A stretch of 64,000 nt of DNA from Pseudohalocynthiibacter aestuariivivens (GCF_011040495.1 NZ_CP049038.1:1-64000), one strand, 5' to 3'; shown: positions 1 to 9,436, numbered from the stretch's first letter. Notes: generated by a model from the sequence alone, not told the origin. Made by a program: numbers and translations.

Positions 1-1
1 C

Positions 2-1888
2 GGCAAGAGCTATCTTCTCCGCTGCATTGACTTCGTTCTCGGCGCCCAGGAAATGACAAAGGTCATCGAAGAGGCGGCCGGCTATGAACTGGTCTGGCTC
101 GAGTTGATAGACCCTAAAGATCAGATACTCACCTTAGAGAGGCATCTGACCGGCGGTGACGTGCGTGCCCATAAGGTCTCGATTGACGATGTGTTGGCAC
201 GACGAAGACGTGCTAAGGAAGAAACTGGCGAAGCGCCTGCTACCGAAGCAGAGGAAGCGGGGAACGAGGGTGCGGATGGTCAGGTGCTCGCCTGGAGGAG
301 GCAGGGGCTGTCCCAGGCGCCTGATGTCACTTCACTTATCTTTCCGTTCTTCGGGATGCCGGAAGATGTGCGTTTGCGCAGCGATAACAAAGGCAAAACC
401 CAGCGTCTGTCCATCCGCACTCTAATGCCGATCTTTGTCTTTGACGAAGCTACGATCATTAGCGAACGCTCGCCAATCATCGGTGACGGGTTTGGTCAGA
501 CCGCAAACAAACGCATGTTTTCGTATGTTCTGACCGGCACAGACGATAGCGGCATCATCGCCCAGGAGCGCCGCGAGATCGTTCAGGCGGAGATATCAGC
601 CAAGCTCAGCCTTATTGATGACCTTCTGACCCCGATTGAAGCTCGTCTGGAAAAGCAAGGCAGCGAAGACGAGGAGAAGGACAGTGCCGAGCGTGTCGAT
701 GACGCTATCGAGAGCCTCTCCAGCCTTCTCTCAGAAAATGAAGATATACGCACGGGTCTGAGGGGAGAGCGCCGGGAGCAACTCGCGAAGCTACGCCGAG
801 CTGAATCGCAGTTGATAGGTATTGAAGAACTGCTCGAACGATATCGGTTGCTGGATGAACGCTACACATCAGACCTGAAGCGACTAGACTTCATTGCCGA
901 AGGATCGCATTTCTTTGACGGGCTTCAGGACAGTTTGTGTCCCCTTTGCGGACAAGAGATGGATGGTTACGACCATAGTCACGGTGGCGCGGATACTGTT
1001 CCGGACGCGGCGGCCGTCTACCAATCTGCCACGGCGGAAGCGGCGAAAATACAAGGACTTCAGCGGGACCTGCAGGCAGCCATCAAAGATCTGAATGGAC
1101 GTAAAGAGTGGCGCGAAAATGAGTGCAGCGCGGCTGCTGACGAGGTGTCTCGGATCGACCGTAAACTTGACAGTGTCCTTGCGCCAACACGTGCGCATGT
1201 ACAATCCAGTTTGGATGAGTTGGTGCAACGACGGTTAATTTTGCAGACTTGGCAGTCCGATCGGGAAGAGGCCGCGCGCCTTCGCGCACTCAAAGACGAG
1301 CTTGATCAGACAATGCCTTCTGCGGGACAGAAACAGACTTGGGCACCGATCGATCCAGTCGCGGTCACTGCACTTTGCCGGGTGATCGAGAAGGTGTTGA
1401 TCGAATGGTCATGGCCTGACGACGTTAGGGTCGAGTTCGATGACAAGGCCTACGATATCAAGGTCAATGGCAAGGCAAGAAAATCCCACGGCAAGGGCTT
1501 TCGCGCCGTACTTAACTCTGCATTAGCCGTCGGTGTCATTCGCTATTGCCACGCAAATGGAAAACCGCACCCAAAGTTCATTGTGTTGGACTCACCCTTG
1601 ACGACCGTCAAACAGCGAGACGTGGAGCAGCCGCCGGTCGGCGATCAGGCCGAGGCGCAAACCATCAACCAAACCATCGAGCCCTTATTCTGGGAAAGTA
1701 TCGCCAATACCTCGCCCGACCTCCAGATCATTGTCTTGGACAACAAAGAGCCTGGCGACGAACTCGCTCAAAACCTCAACCTTCAGCTTTTTGCCGGACC
1801 GACGGCTGGTCCAGAAGAGAGAGCAGGGTTTATTCCCAGAAGCAACCCTTCGGCTTCCGATGAAGGTGACGCCCTACGGCGACCTTGA
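2..1888 (+). CDS. SMC-like ATPase of the DUF3732 family (5' end outside window)
   Basis: The reading frame is open from the first bases. The residues G-K-S at bases 2-10 look like the end of a Walker A loop, so the true start lies upstream and the first in-frame ATG (53) is internal. The protein has a coiled-coil middle interrupted by a Rad50-like zinc-hook motif C-P-L-C (near base 938). A conserved C-terminal block with FIVLDSPLTT (near base 1579) resembles the Walker B/D-loop of SMC-type ABC ATPases, followed by an IIVLDNKEP motif. This order matches DUF3732 proteins. Related ATPases occur in multi-gene systems thought to act in phage or plasmid conflict (family knowledge); partner genes would lie upstream, outside the window. 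A defence role is inference only. Confidence 0.75.
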   Translation, partial: GKSYLLRCIDFVLGAQEMTKVIEEAAGYELVWLELIDPKDQILTLERHLTGGDVRAHKVSIDDVLARRRRAKEETGEAPATEAEEAGNEGADGQVLAWRRQGLSQAPDVTSLIFPFFGMPEDVRLRSDNKGKTQRLSIRTLMPIFVFDEATIISERSPIIGDGFGQTANKRMFSYVLTGTDDSGIIAQERREIVQAEISAKLSLIDDLLTPIEARLEKQGSEDEEKDSAERVDDAIESLSSLLSENEDIRTGLRGERREQLAKLRRAESQLIGIEELLERYRLLDERYTSDLKRLDFIAEGSHFFDGLQDSLCPLCGQEMDGYDHSHGGADTVPDAAAVYQSATAEAAKIQGLQRDLQAAIKDLNGRKEWRENECSAAADEVSRIDRKLDSVLAPTRAHVQSSLDELVQRRLILQTWQSDREEAARLRALKDELDQTMPSAGQKQTWAPIDPVAVTALCRVIEKVLIEWSWPDDVRVEFDDKAYDIKVNGKARKSHGKGFRAVLNSALAVGVIRYCHANGKPHPKFIVLDSPLTTVKQRDVEQPPVGDQAEAQTINQTIEPLFWESIANTSPDLQIIVLDNKEPGDELAQNLNLQLFAGPTAGPEERAGFIPRSNPSASDEGDALRRP

Positions 1889-2045
1889 AACGACGCCTTG
1901 CCACCTAGCTGCGGCGTAAAACATTTGTAGAGAAAACCGAGCAAGATCATCTAAGTCCAGTTTCAGTTGACGTATTAGGCCTCCGATGCGGCACAGCGGA
2001 AGACCGCTTTCCGCCCTCTATGACCGTCAGACCATGCCCACCGCC

Positions 2046-2199
2046 CTACCGGTGAATTGGCTTTTTGCCACCCTCCTCCTGCAGCATCGCTTCCATGTCG
2101 TTCAAGCCATCGACTGCAGAGCGCATCTGCGCCTCATCATCCACTGTGTCGGAATCCGCAACCTGGCCCTCAAAATCCATCTCCATCTGGCGCTGTTCC
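2046..2199 (-). pseudogene. Severed 3' end of traG (coupling protein C-terminus)
   Basis: This short open stretch has no start of its own and ends with TAG at 2046-2048. If the IS66 element (2200-5239) and one copy of the 8-bp target duplication are removed, codon ...GAA CAG C joins GC CAG ATG in frame. The result is a continuous coupling protein of about 668 residues ending in K-K-P-I-H-R. The 48 codons here are therefore the original acidic C-terminal tail of the gene that now ends at 5199. The piece is probably not translated. Confidence 0.9.
2192..2199. repeat. Target-site duplication, left copy
   Basis: GCTGTTCC directly abuts the left IS66 end and is repeated exactly at the right end. 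Confidence 0.95.
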
Positions 2200-2220
2200 G
2201 TAAGCGGTGCGTTGACCCCA
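2200..2220. repeat. IS66 terminal inverted repeat, left
   Basis: Starts GTAAGCGGTG and matches the reverse complement of 5219-5239 at 19 of 21 positions. Confidence 0.9.
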
Positions 2221-2226
2221 CGTTGA

Positions 2227-2802
2227 TCAGTTGATCGTTTTTTTCGGCTTCCAGCGTTTGGCGAGTTTGAGCACTTCGAAGCGCAGTTCGTCTGCTGGCG
2301 GAGTGCTTGGGTCGAACGCACCGCCATACCATTCTTTGAGGTTTTCGTGTTCTGGATGCTTGGGGTCGGCCATGGCTTCAAGGAACTCTTCGTATCCGGG
2401 AAAGCCGCCAACGTCTTCTGGCGGGCATCGGCCAAAGATATCGGTCAGGCGGGGATATAGGTTGCCGAGGGTAGGATCGGTTATTTTGCCGATCTGAAGC
2501 CGATGTTCCCAGCTGTCGCCGAAGTCGTAGATGTAGCGGATAATGCGTGCGCCGGTGTCGGCCAGCACTTCGGCCAATGTGGTTTTGTTGGCTGGCAGGT
2601 CATCACCGCCGAAGTCTGGATCTGGAACGCCCCATGTCGCGCCCTCTGCCTCGAACATGTAAAGATGGGAGTTGGTCCAGCCCATGGCGGCCTGCAGCGT
2701 CAGGTGCAGACGGTCGAGGCGGATATCGGCGGGCACTTGCAGCGTACGGGTGACTGCAGGCTCAATGTATTCAAGCGTGACCTTCAATTCGATGATGCTC
2801 AT
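2227..2802 (-). CDS. pRiA4b ORF-3 family passenger protein of the IS66 element
   Basis: The 191-aa product matches the pRiA4b ORF-3 family (IS1096 TnpR-like fold) along its length. It has an N-terminal strand-rich part with V-P-A-D-I-R-L-D-R-L-H, the family signature IRYIYDFGDSWEHR near residues 87-100, and a C-terminal CPPEDVGG-P-GY motif. The start overlaps the end of tnpC by 32 bp, so the two are probably translated as one unit. The gene is a known passenger of IS66-type elements. It is not required for the basic transposase set and its biochemical role is unknown. Confidence 0.9.
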   Translation of the reverse strand: MSIIELKVTLEYIEPAVTRTLQVPADIRLDRLHLTLQAAMGWTNSHLYMFEAEGATWGVPDPDFGGDDLPANKTTLAEVLADTGARIIRYIYDFGDSWEHRLQIGKITDPTLGNLYPRLTDIFGRCPPEDVGGFPGYEEFLEAMADPKHPEHENLKEWYGGAFDPSTPPADELRFEVLKLAKRWKPKKTIN

Positions 2803-4348
2803 GGCCGCTCCCCTTCCGATATGCCCCGTTGTAATTCCACGGCAGCAGGGCGTCGATATCCGATTGTTTATGCCCGTTCACGATGGCTGTGAGTGTGTCT
2901 GCCAGATAGGCATGCGGCTCGACAGCGTTGATCTTGCAGGTCTCGATCAGGGAAGCGATGATGCCCCAGTTTGCGGCACCTGCGTCATGGCCTGCGAAGA
3001 GTGCATTTTTCCGGTTCAAGGCGATGGGACGGATTGTGCGCTCGACGGCATTGTTGTCCATCTCGATCCGTCCGTCGGCCAGGAATAGGCAAAGGCCATC
3101 CCAGTATTTGGCTATGTATTTCAAGGTCTCGCCCAGAGGCGCTTTGGCAGAGACGCGGGTGCGGTTCGCATTCAGCCAAGTTTCAAAGGCGGCTATCAAT
3201 GGCGCTGAACGGTTTTGTCTGATGGCCAGCCGTGCTTCGGCGCTCAGGCCTCTAACATCCTTTTCGATCCGATAAAGGGCGGCGATCTGTTTCAATCCCT
3301 CTTCGGCGATGGGCGCGGTGCCGGATTGCGCGACCTCATGCAGCTTTCGACGCGCATGCGCCCAACAGTAGGCCAATGCGACATCATCATCCACGCGCTT
3401 GAGCAGACGATTATAGCCTGCATACCCGTCCACCTGAAGGATACCCGAGAAGCCCTTCAGAATGTCATCGGCATATTGACCGGATCGTCCCGGCGCATAG
3501 GTAAAGGCGACGCCGGGCGGAGCCGTGCCACTCCACGGTCGATCATCGCGGGCCAGTGCCCAGAAGTATCCCGTCTTGGTTTTGCGCTTGCCAGGATCAA
3601 GGACTGGTGCCCGCGTTTCATCCATGAAGAGCTTGGTGGATTGCTTCATGTCAGCCATCAGTGCATCGAACACGGGCCGCAGTTCAAAGGCCGCCTTGCC
3701 AACCCACCCTGCTAGGGTCGAACGATCCAGATCGATGCCCTGACGGCTGTAGATTTGTGCCTGACGATACAGTGGGAGATGGTCCGCGTATTTGCTGACC
3801 AACACATGCGCCACCGTGGCCTCAGTCGGCATGCCCCCAGGAATGAGCCGCGCAGGTGCGGGTGCCTGAACGACGCCATTTGTGCAGGACCGGCAGGCAT
3901 ATTTCGGGCGACGAGTGACAATCACACGGAACTGCGCGGGGATGATGTCTAGCCGCTCCGAGGTATCTTCACCGATCACATGGCGCTCAGCACCGCAGCC
4001 ACAAGTCGTACTGTCAGGCTCAATTACCTCTTCAATTCGGGTCAAATGTTTGGGCAGCGATCCGCGATTGGTGTTGCGTGGCTTTGCCGAGCGCGATGCA
4101 GGTGGATCAAAGGCTTCATCTTCGGCATGGACCGCTGCTATCGCTGTTTCGATGTCCTCCAGCGCCAGCTCAAATTGCTCAGGATTGGTCTTCTCGGACC
4201 GCGCGCCAAACAGGGCGCGTTTGAAGTCCGCGACCAGCTTTTCCAGCTGATTAATGCGGTCTTGCTTGCGCAGATTGCGGCCTTCTGAGGCGACGAGCAG
4301 CGCCTTCAGGGCCGCGATATCATCAGGAAGATCGGCAGGGTTCAGCAT
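2771..4348 (-). CDS. tnpC: IS66 transposase
   Basis: The 525-aa product has the full IS66 transposase plan. An N-terminal coiled coil with a leucine-rich region (about residues 10-45) is followed by a zinc-binding segment with C-G-C and C-R-S-C (around 117-155). Then come a catalytic DDE domain containing LFMDETRAPVL and LQVDGYAGYN and a C-terminal NNAVERTIRPIALNRKN signature (around 440-455). Full length and uninterrupted. It acts with the products of the two upstream genes to mobilise the element. Confidence 0.95.
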   Translation of the reverse strand: MLNPADLPDDIAALKALLVASEGRNLRKQDRINQLEKLVADFKRALFGARSEKTNPEQFELALEDIETAIAAVHAEDEAFDPPASRSAKPRNTNRGSLPKHLTRIEEVIEPDSTTCGCGAERHVIGEDTSERLDIIPAQFRVIVTRRPKYACRSCTNGVVQAPAPARLIPGGMPTEATVAHVLVSKYADHLPLYRQAQIYSRQGIDLDRSTLAGWVGKAAFELRPVFDALMADMKQSTKLFMDETRAPVLDPGKRKTKTGYFWALARDDRPWSGTAPPGVAFTYAPGRSGQYADDILKGFSGILQVDGYAGYNRLLKRVDDDVALAYCWAHARRKLHEVAQSGTAPIAEEGLKQIAALYRIEKDVRGLSAEARLAIRQNRSAPLIAAFETWLNANRTRVSAKAPLGETLKYIAKYWDGLCLFLADGRIEMDNNAVERTIRPIALNRKNALFAGHDAGAANWGIIASLIETCKINAVEPHAYLADTLTAIVNGHKQSDIDALLPWNYNGAYRKGSGHEHHRIEGHA

Positions 4349-4402
4349 GCCGGAGGGCTATCACTTCTGGCGATCGCGCACCCGCGCAAACGCCTGCCTG
4401 AT

Positions 4403-4756
4403 TCACTCTGCCGCAGTCGGCGGACGTGCCGCCAGAGCCTTCACTTTGCGCCAGTCCAGCCCCGCGAACAGCGCCTCAAACTGGGCATGGTTCAGCGCCA
4501 TCAACCCGTCTCTGATTGCAGGCCAGGTAAAGGTTGTTTCTTCCAGCCGCTTGTAAGCCATCACCAACCCAGTGCCGTCCCAGTACAACAACTTCAGCCG
4601 ATCTGCCCGCTTCGCGCGGAACACGAAGACCGTCCCGGTGAACGGCTCTTTGCGCAGTTCGTTCTTTACCAGGGCCGCCAACCCGTCATGCCCCTTGCGG
4701 AAGTCGACCGGCTTGGTCGCAACCACGATCCGCACCCGGTTCGACGGGAACATCAT
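4403..4756 (-). CDS. tnpB: IS66 accessory protein TnpB
   Basis: The 117-aa IS66 Orf2 family protein has the hallmark opening M-F-P-S, KPVDFRKGHDGLAA and the GTVFVFRAKRADRLKLLYWDGTG region. Its ATG overlaps the tnpA stop (ATGA, 4753-4756), indicating translational coupling. It is required for transposition of IS66 members; its exact biochemical role is unsettled. Confidence 0.95.
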   Translation of the reverse strand: MMFPSNRVRIVVATKPVDFRKGHDGLAALVKNELRKEPFTGTVFVFRAKRADRLKLLYWDGTGLVMAYKRLEETTFTWPAIRDGLMALNHAQFEALFAGLDWRKVKALAARPPTAAE

Positions 4757-5166
4757 GTGGCTGCGGACAGTGCGTGGGCAATCTTGGCAATCCGATCCGG
4801 TGGGGTGGCCCCATCTAGGCGAATGGTGATCGAGCCATGTAATATCTCAACAACACCTTCCGGCGCAGTCACAGACCGCGCTGCCGCAGGCTGTAACACC
4901 ACAGGTGCAAAATCAGCACCCGCCAAATCTGGCACGACCAGCTTGCCGTCCTTCGCCAGCCGCCGCCACGATGAAAGGTGATTGGCCCGCAAGTCATGCC
5001 GCCGCGCCACCTCATTGACCGTCACACCGGGCACCAGCGTCTCCGCCACAACACGGCCCTTGAACGCATCCGACCAATTCCGCTTCCCAGAAGGACCCAC
5101 CATGACCTCCATTCGGCCAATGTCCTCCATATGGTGCTCTATATGCCCTACCAACGCCGCCTCCAT
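4753..5166 (-). CDS. tnpA: IS66 accessory protein TnpA (HTH)
   Basis: The 137-aa protein carries an IS3/IS911-type helix-turn-helix (G-V-T-V-N-E-V-A-R-R-H-D around residues 47-60, then SSWRR) and the usual IS66 TnpA C-terminus. It is the first gene of the element, 53 bp inside the right inverted repeat. The true start may be the internal ATG at 5112, since residues before MEVMVG are poorly conserved in the family. Confidence 0.9.
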   Translation of the reverse strand: MEAALVGHIEHHMEDIGRMEVMVGPSGKRNWSDAFKGRVVAETLVPGVTVNEVARRHDLRANHLSSWRRLAKDGKLVVPDLAGADFAPVVLQPAAARSVTAPEGVVEILHGSITIRLDGATPPDRIAKIAHALSAAT

Positions 5167-5198
5167 TCCAAATCTACACTTGGAAACGGACTCGCAGA

Positions 5199-7100
5199 TC
5201 AGGATGACGTCAGAAAGGTGGGGTCAGCACACCGCTTACGCTGTTCCTCGGCGACAACAGTTTGAACGACGGGCGCGGTCTTCCGTGGATTGGGTTCAGT
5301 TTGCCCGGACGGTTGATCGCCAACACCTTCGCGCAGGCCCTCAACATCGGCCTCGGGTCTGCTTGACCCGTTCGGTGGCGGTGTCATCGGCATCGCGCGG
5401 ACACTCAGCGGCAGCGTACCCTGCGGCCCGCCGCCTCCCGGCTCCGGAAACGGCAATTCGCCCGTTTGCGCTGCATGGATCGCCTTGAACAGTCGGTCGT
5501 CAAAATACTGGATTCTCTTCGCACGTACGGGCATTTGGGCATCGATCACCATGACGATCTCGTCGAGCGGCAGGCGGCGCGCCTCGTCTTCGGGGAGCAA
5601 GGAGCTTTCTTCGGTCCGTGTGGATTGGCTACGGCCCTCGAATGGGTTCTTGCCGATGGACTGCGAACGCGTGATGACGGTCTTCGTGGTCTTGCCAACC
5701 GCCTTGCTCAGCTCTTCGACGGTTTTTTCATCCGAGGGCGTGAGGTAGAGCTTCACGCCCGCGTTGCCCTGCAGGGCTCGGCGGGTGTTCTCGCCATAGA
5801 TTTCATCAAGGGCGGGGATGGTTTGGGTAACCACGGCGAGGTGACCGCGATACGTCCGCAGGGTCTCGATGCTCTCGACCACGATGGGCATCTTGCCCAA
5901 ACGATTGAACTCGTCGAGCATGATCATCACCGGCCAAGGCTCATCCGGCCCTGGGTCCTTTTCCTGCATGGCCGAGAGAAGATCGGAAAAGAAGAGCCGG
6001 ATGAGGGGCGCCAGAGACTTCACCATGAGAGGCTGGACGACGAGATAGACCGAAAAGGGTTTCTTGCGGATCGTCCGGAAGTCAAAATCCGACACCGCCG
6101 TCGCCTCATCAATGGCAGGGTTCTGCCATTGGTCGAGCCCCGAGGTCATCAGGAGCGAGACATAGGAGGTCAGCGTGTCGTTATTGGTCGAAGCGAGCCG
6201 CGTGAAGATCAGCTTCGCCGCCCGGTTGTCGACTTCGTGGCCCCGCGCGAAATACTCCTTCTGCTTGTTCCCGCCCGAGGCCGCGATGCGGTAGATCTCG
6301 CCCAAGGTCGGGCGCTTGCGCTGAAAGGCCAGCAGCCCTGCCGCCACGAAGAGATCGATCCCGCCCTTGAGGAGGCCCTGCACCCGGTCATTATCGCTCT
6401 GCAGGAACAGCGTCGCCAGGAGCTGCAGTTCCATCTGTTGGCGCGCGGGATCTTTCAGTTGATAGATGCGCAGGAGCGGGTTGTAACGATGCGTGCGCTT
6501 GCCCTCCCAATCGGTGGGGGCAAAGCGATAGACCTTGTCACCTTGGGCTGCGCGATGCCGGGCCGTGGCCTCGAAACACTCGCCCTTCACATCGAGCGTT
6601 ACGGCTGAGCCTTGCCAGGTCAGCAGGTTCGGAATGACGAACCCCGTGGTCTTGCCGCGGCCGGTGGGCGCCACGATCAGCGCATGCGGGAAAACCTTCG
6701 AGCATATGTAATTGGCGCGGGAGCCTGGCGGCCCCAGCTTGCCGAGGATGAACCCGGTGCCCGGCGCCCCGAAGAAGCCATTGGCCTTCATCTCGCGCGC
6801 ACTCTGCCAATGGGTCTGGCCAAACCGTGTCAGGGCGGACCCCGAGAGGGCGAGGCTCAGCATCAGCCCGGCGGCGGCGAAGCTGCCGATGACCAGGTGA
6901 ATGAGTTGCGCGTCTTCCGGGCGGCGATCGAGGATCGCCAGATAGTTCTGCGCGATATAGGCAAAGTCGATCTCGGCGCCGAAGCCGAGATCCTGGTAGG
7001 TCAGCACCGCCGAGGCGATCGTATAGCCCATGGCCCCGGTCACCAGCGTTACCAGAAAGACCCCTGTTGCGATCCGCGCTTTTCCCAAGGCGGCGCTCAA
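5199..7100 (-). CDS. traG: Type IV secretion coupling protein, TraG/VirD4 family, C-terminus altered by IS66
   Basis: The 633-aa coupling ATPase brings the relaxase-DNA complex to the mating channel in the inner membrane. Two hydrophobic segments lie at about residues 10-30 and 60-90. The Walker A motif PTGRGKTTG is near residue 145 and Walker B VMIMLDEFNRLG near 395; the AVVTQTIPALDEIYG segment is typical of TraG. The frame runs 13 codons into the right end of IS66, replacing the native 48-residue acidic tail. The core ATPase is intact, so the effect depends on whether the tail contacts the relaxosome. The gene follows the relaxase with an ATGA overlap. Confidence 0.92.
   Translation of the reverse strand: MSAALGKARIATGVFLVTLVTGAMGYTIASAVLTYQDLGFGAEIDFAYIAQNYLAILDRRPEDAQLIHLVIGSFAAAGLMLSLALSGSALTRFGQTHWQSAREMKANGFFGAPGTGFILGKLGPPGSRANYICSKVFPHALIVAPTGRGKTTGFVIPNLLTWQGSAVTLDVKGECFEATARHRAAQGDKVYRFAPTDWEGKRTHRYNPLLRIYQLKDPARQQMELQLLATLFLQSDNDRVQGLLKGGIDLFVAAGLLAFQRKRPTLGEIYRIAASGGNKQKEYFARGHEVDNRAAKLIFTRLASTNNDTLTSYVSLLMTSGLDQWQNPAIDEATAVSDFDFRTIRKKPFSVYLVVQPLMVKSLAPLIRLFFSDLLSAMQEKDPGPDEPWPVMIMLDEFNRLGKMPIVVESIETLRTYRGHLAVVTQTIPALDEIYGENTRRALQGNAGVKLYLTPSDEKTVEELSKAVGKTTKTVITRSQSIGKNPFEGRSQSTRTEESSLLPEDEARRLPLDEIVMVIDAQMPVRAKRIQYFDDRLFKAIHAAQTGELPFPEPGGGGPQGTLPLSVRAMPMTPPPNGSSRPEADVEGLREGVGDQPSGQTEPNPRKTAPVVQTVVAEEQRKRCADPTFLTSS
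5219..5239. repeat. IS66 terminal inverted repeat, right
   Basis: Mirror of the left repeat. Its first bases also supply the aberrant last codons of the interrupted traG frame. Confidence 0.9.
5240..5247. repeat. Target-site duplication, right copy
   Basis: GCTGTTCC directly abuts the right IS66 end. The perfect identity of both copies suggests a fairly recent insertion. Confidence 0.95.
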
Positions 7101-9436
7101 TGGACCTGACCCCGCTCGGTCTCGCCATCCACGTCTTTCGCGCGGTGTTTTTCATATTCGATGTCGACAAGATCATCGACCACCTGGCGCAAGGCCTCCG
7201 TGTTGGCCGTCGCTGCATCCGATTGCAGGTAAACCTTGGCGACATAGAGCCGGTCGAGGCGGTCCTCGAGAACCTTCTCCAGCGCATCCGCATCGCCGGA
7301 TGTGAGCTGGGCGAGTTGGCGGTCATCAAGAACCCGCGCGATCTCGGTTCGGAAAGCGTCCCGCTCCGCCTCGGTCTCGAAAGGCGCGGACAACTCCCCC
7401 GCCCGCTCATGGTCCAGGACACGCGCAATCTCGTCTCCGAGGCGGTCGGCACGGTCAGACTGCGGCGCAGTTTCATCTCGGGTCGCGAGGATGTCGTCGC
7501 GCGTGCCAGACCCAAGCCCGTCGCGCATCTCGGTTTCGCGCCGGACCTGATTGATGGCCTCCGTGTCCCGGATCTCGACGACAGCCGCATAGGTCGCGCC
7601 GAGCCCGCGGGCGAGGTGGGACGGCATGTCCGGATAGCGCGCGCGTAAGTCATCTGCGACAGCATCCGCAACGGGTGTGCGGAGGTCGCGTCCCTCCATG
7701 ATCCGGTCGACTTCGCGGGTGATCTCGCTGGCGCGGGCCGCATCGGTGATGGTCTCCCTGTAAGGCTCAGACCGGTCGATCACATCGCCAGGGCGTGCGA
7801 GCAGGTCCGGGTGTGCCTCGAGATACGCGCGCTGCTCCGTCTCGATCCGGCGCTCCGCCTTTGAGACAACCTCCCAATCCCGGTCCTCGATCTGCTGCGC
7901 TGTCAGACCGTCTGCGCGCATCTCCTGACGGATTGTCCCTTCCATCGCCCGGACCGCGTCCCGGTGATAATGGAACCGCTCGCTGTCCGGTTCCTCCTCA
8001 ACGACCCCATCCCGGCGCAGCACGTTCTCGCGCTCCAACAGCGTGCCAAGTTCCACATGCACGTCATTGAGAATGTCGCGGGCCTGTTCCAGATCGGCGC
8101 GGCGCTCGAGATTCAGATCGCGCGCCTCCGCCACCTTGGAGAGATCATTGGCGATCCATTGATGCTCGAGAGCCGCATTTGAGGCCCCGGTCTCGATCCG
8201 GGCCACCACTTCCGATGTGCTGATCCCGGTGCCCCGTAGTGCCGCGTCAATGCGCGATCTCAGGTCGGGCTCTGCCAGACGCGCGAGCTGGCTGGCGTCG
8301 ATATTGGCCTCGGAATAGATCCCGCCTTCCGAGGGGGTCTCTGACAGCGTGGATGATCGCAATCCGAGAGGCTGCATGTGCTGGACCTGCGTCTGGATCT
8401 CGATGAGACGTTTTTCCAGCACGGGACGTTCTGCGTCAGACTTCTCGGCGATCATGCCCTGCACCCGCGCGAGCTTTTCCGCATAGAGGCTTCTGAGATC
8501 CTCGAAGCTTTGATCCTCGGCCATATACACATCTCCTGTTCGGTCCATCTGTCCGCCATGCGCCAGCACCTCGCCCGCGCGGAAGAGTGCCGCGGCGATG
8601 TCTTCCCGGGCCTCCCGGGAGGACTCTGCGGCAAGCGAATGGTAGACGGTTCCGGTGTTGGCGATCTCCGCCAGCGTCCGGGTCAGGTCCTGCCCCACGC
8701 GTTCGCGCTCGCGGGGCGCGCGACCCTCGTCTTTCGCCGCATAAACCTCGCTAGTGCGGGCTGGGTAATGCACAACCCCGCGATCCACCCGGCGCGTGGC
8801 CTCCAGGCGCACGCCATACTTTTCCGCCTCCTCGACCATGGCGAGGCGGAAATCGTCATAGTTGAAGCGATGGTTGCGCCCCAGAAAGAAGAACTCGCCT
8901 TCCTGCGAGCGGCGGTTCAGCACCAGATGCGCATGCGGGTGATCGCGGTCCTCATGGACCGCGATGATGTAGTCGAAATGCCCCGCGTCCGTCTGGAAGA
9001 ACCGCTCGGCCACGTCCGTCGCGATGTCGCGCACATCCTCCCCGCGCGTGCCGATGGGGAAGGACATGAGCATGTGGGTGGTCTGCCCAAGCTTGGGCTT
9101 GAAGCCCGCATCCCACCGCTTGGCAAAGCGCTCGGTCAGATCCTTGATGTCACCCGCCTCGAGCTTCGCTTTGCCATCCAGGAACCCGCTACTGTCAACG
9201 ATATGGGTGGACTTGGTCGTGAGGTAATCAAGCTGGTTTGCGAGCTGCGATTTCGTGTGCGTGCCCCCGCTTCGGATTGCCTTGAAGACCGCCGGCCGAT
9301 GCCCTGCTGCCGCGCGCACAAGCTGGGTCTGCTTGGCCACGTGCAGCCCTTGCATCGAGCCCCGGACGCGGCTCCAGCCATCCCGGAAGACCTCGCCCGT
9401 GACGGCATGGACGGCATCATTCAGCCGCATGGGCAA
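7097..9436 (-). CDS. Plasmid relaxase, MOB-P type (VirD2/TraI-like)
   Basis: The 779-aa product has the relaxase metal-binding motif HEDRDHPHAHLVLN (about residues 160-173), the three-histidine cluster that positions the cation for strand nicking. An N-terminal tyrosine-containing motif, QLDYLTTKS, is near residue 68. The C-terminal two-thirds is long, charged and helical, probably for DNA or partner binding. It overlaps mobC by 20 bp and traG by 4 bp, forming a mobC-relaxase-traG operon. It would nick oriT and stay bound to the 5' end during transfer. An ATG two codons downstream (9430) is an alternative start. Confidence 0.92.
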   Translation of the reverse strand: MPMRLNDAVHAVTGEVFRDGWSRVRGSMQGLHVAKQTQLVRAAAGHRPAVFKAIRSGGTHTKSQLANQLDYLTTKSTHIVDSSGFLDGKAKLEAGDIKDLTERFAKRWDAGFKPKLGQTTHMLMSFPIGTRGEDVRDIATDVAERFFQTDAGHFDYIIAVHEDRDHPHAHLVLNRRSQEGEFFFLGRNHRFNYDDFRLAMVEEAEKYGVRLEATRRVDRGVVHYPARTSEVYAAKDEGRAPRERERVGQDLTRTLAEIANTGTVYHSLAAESSREAREDIAAALFRAGEVLAHGGQMDRTGDVYMAEDQSFEDLRSLYAEKLARVQGMIAEKSDAERPVLEKRLIEIQTQVQHMQPLGLRSSTLSETPSEGGIYSEANIDASQLARLAEPDLRSRIDAALRGTGISTSEVVARIETGASNAALEHQWIANDLSKVAEARDLNLERRADLEQARDILNDVHVELGTLLERENVLRRDGVVEEEPDSERFHYHRDAVRAMEGTIRQEMRADGLTAQQIEDRDWEVVSKAERRIETEQRAYLEAHPDLLARPGDVIDRSEPYRETITDAARASEITREVDRIMEGRDLRTPVADAVADDLRARYPDMPSHLARGLGATYAAVVEIRDTEAINQVRRETEMRDGLGSGTRDDILATRDETAPQSDRADRLGDEIARVLDHERAGELSAPFETEAERDAFRTEIARVLDDRQLAQLTSGDADALEKVLEDRLDRLYVAKVYLQSDAATANTEALRQVVDDLVDIEYEKHRAKDVDGETERGQVH

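Larger units (their letters stand above)
2200..5239. mobile_element. IS66-family insertion sequence, 3040 bp, complete
   Basis: Both ends begin GTAAGCGGTG, the terminal signature of IS66 elements. The 21-bp inverted repeats (2200-2220 and 5219-5239) differ at two positions. The element is flanked by perfect 8-bp direct repeats GCTGTTCC (2192-2199 and 5240-5247), the target-duplication length expected for IS66. Inside, all on the minus strand, are tnpA, tnpB, tnpC and a pRiA4b ORF-3-like passenger gene. All frames are intact, so the copy may still be active. It sits inside the 3' end of traG. Confidence 0.95.

Noticed and set aside
5466..6608. Plus-strand open frame of 380 codons opposite traG
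   Set aside because: Antisense shadow of a clearly conserved coupling protein; no motifs.
6538..7743. Minus-strand open frame of 401 codons across the traG/relaxase junction
   Set aside because: Out of frame with both conserved proteins and of unnatural composition.
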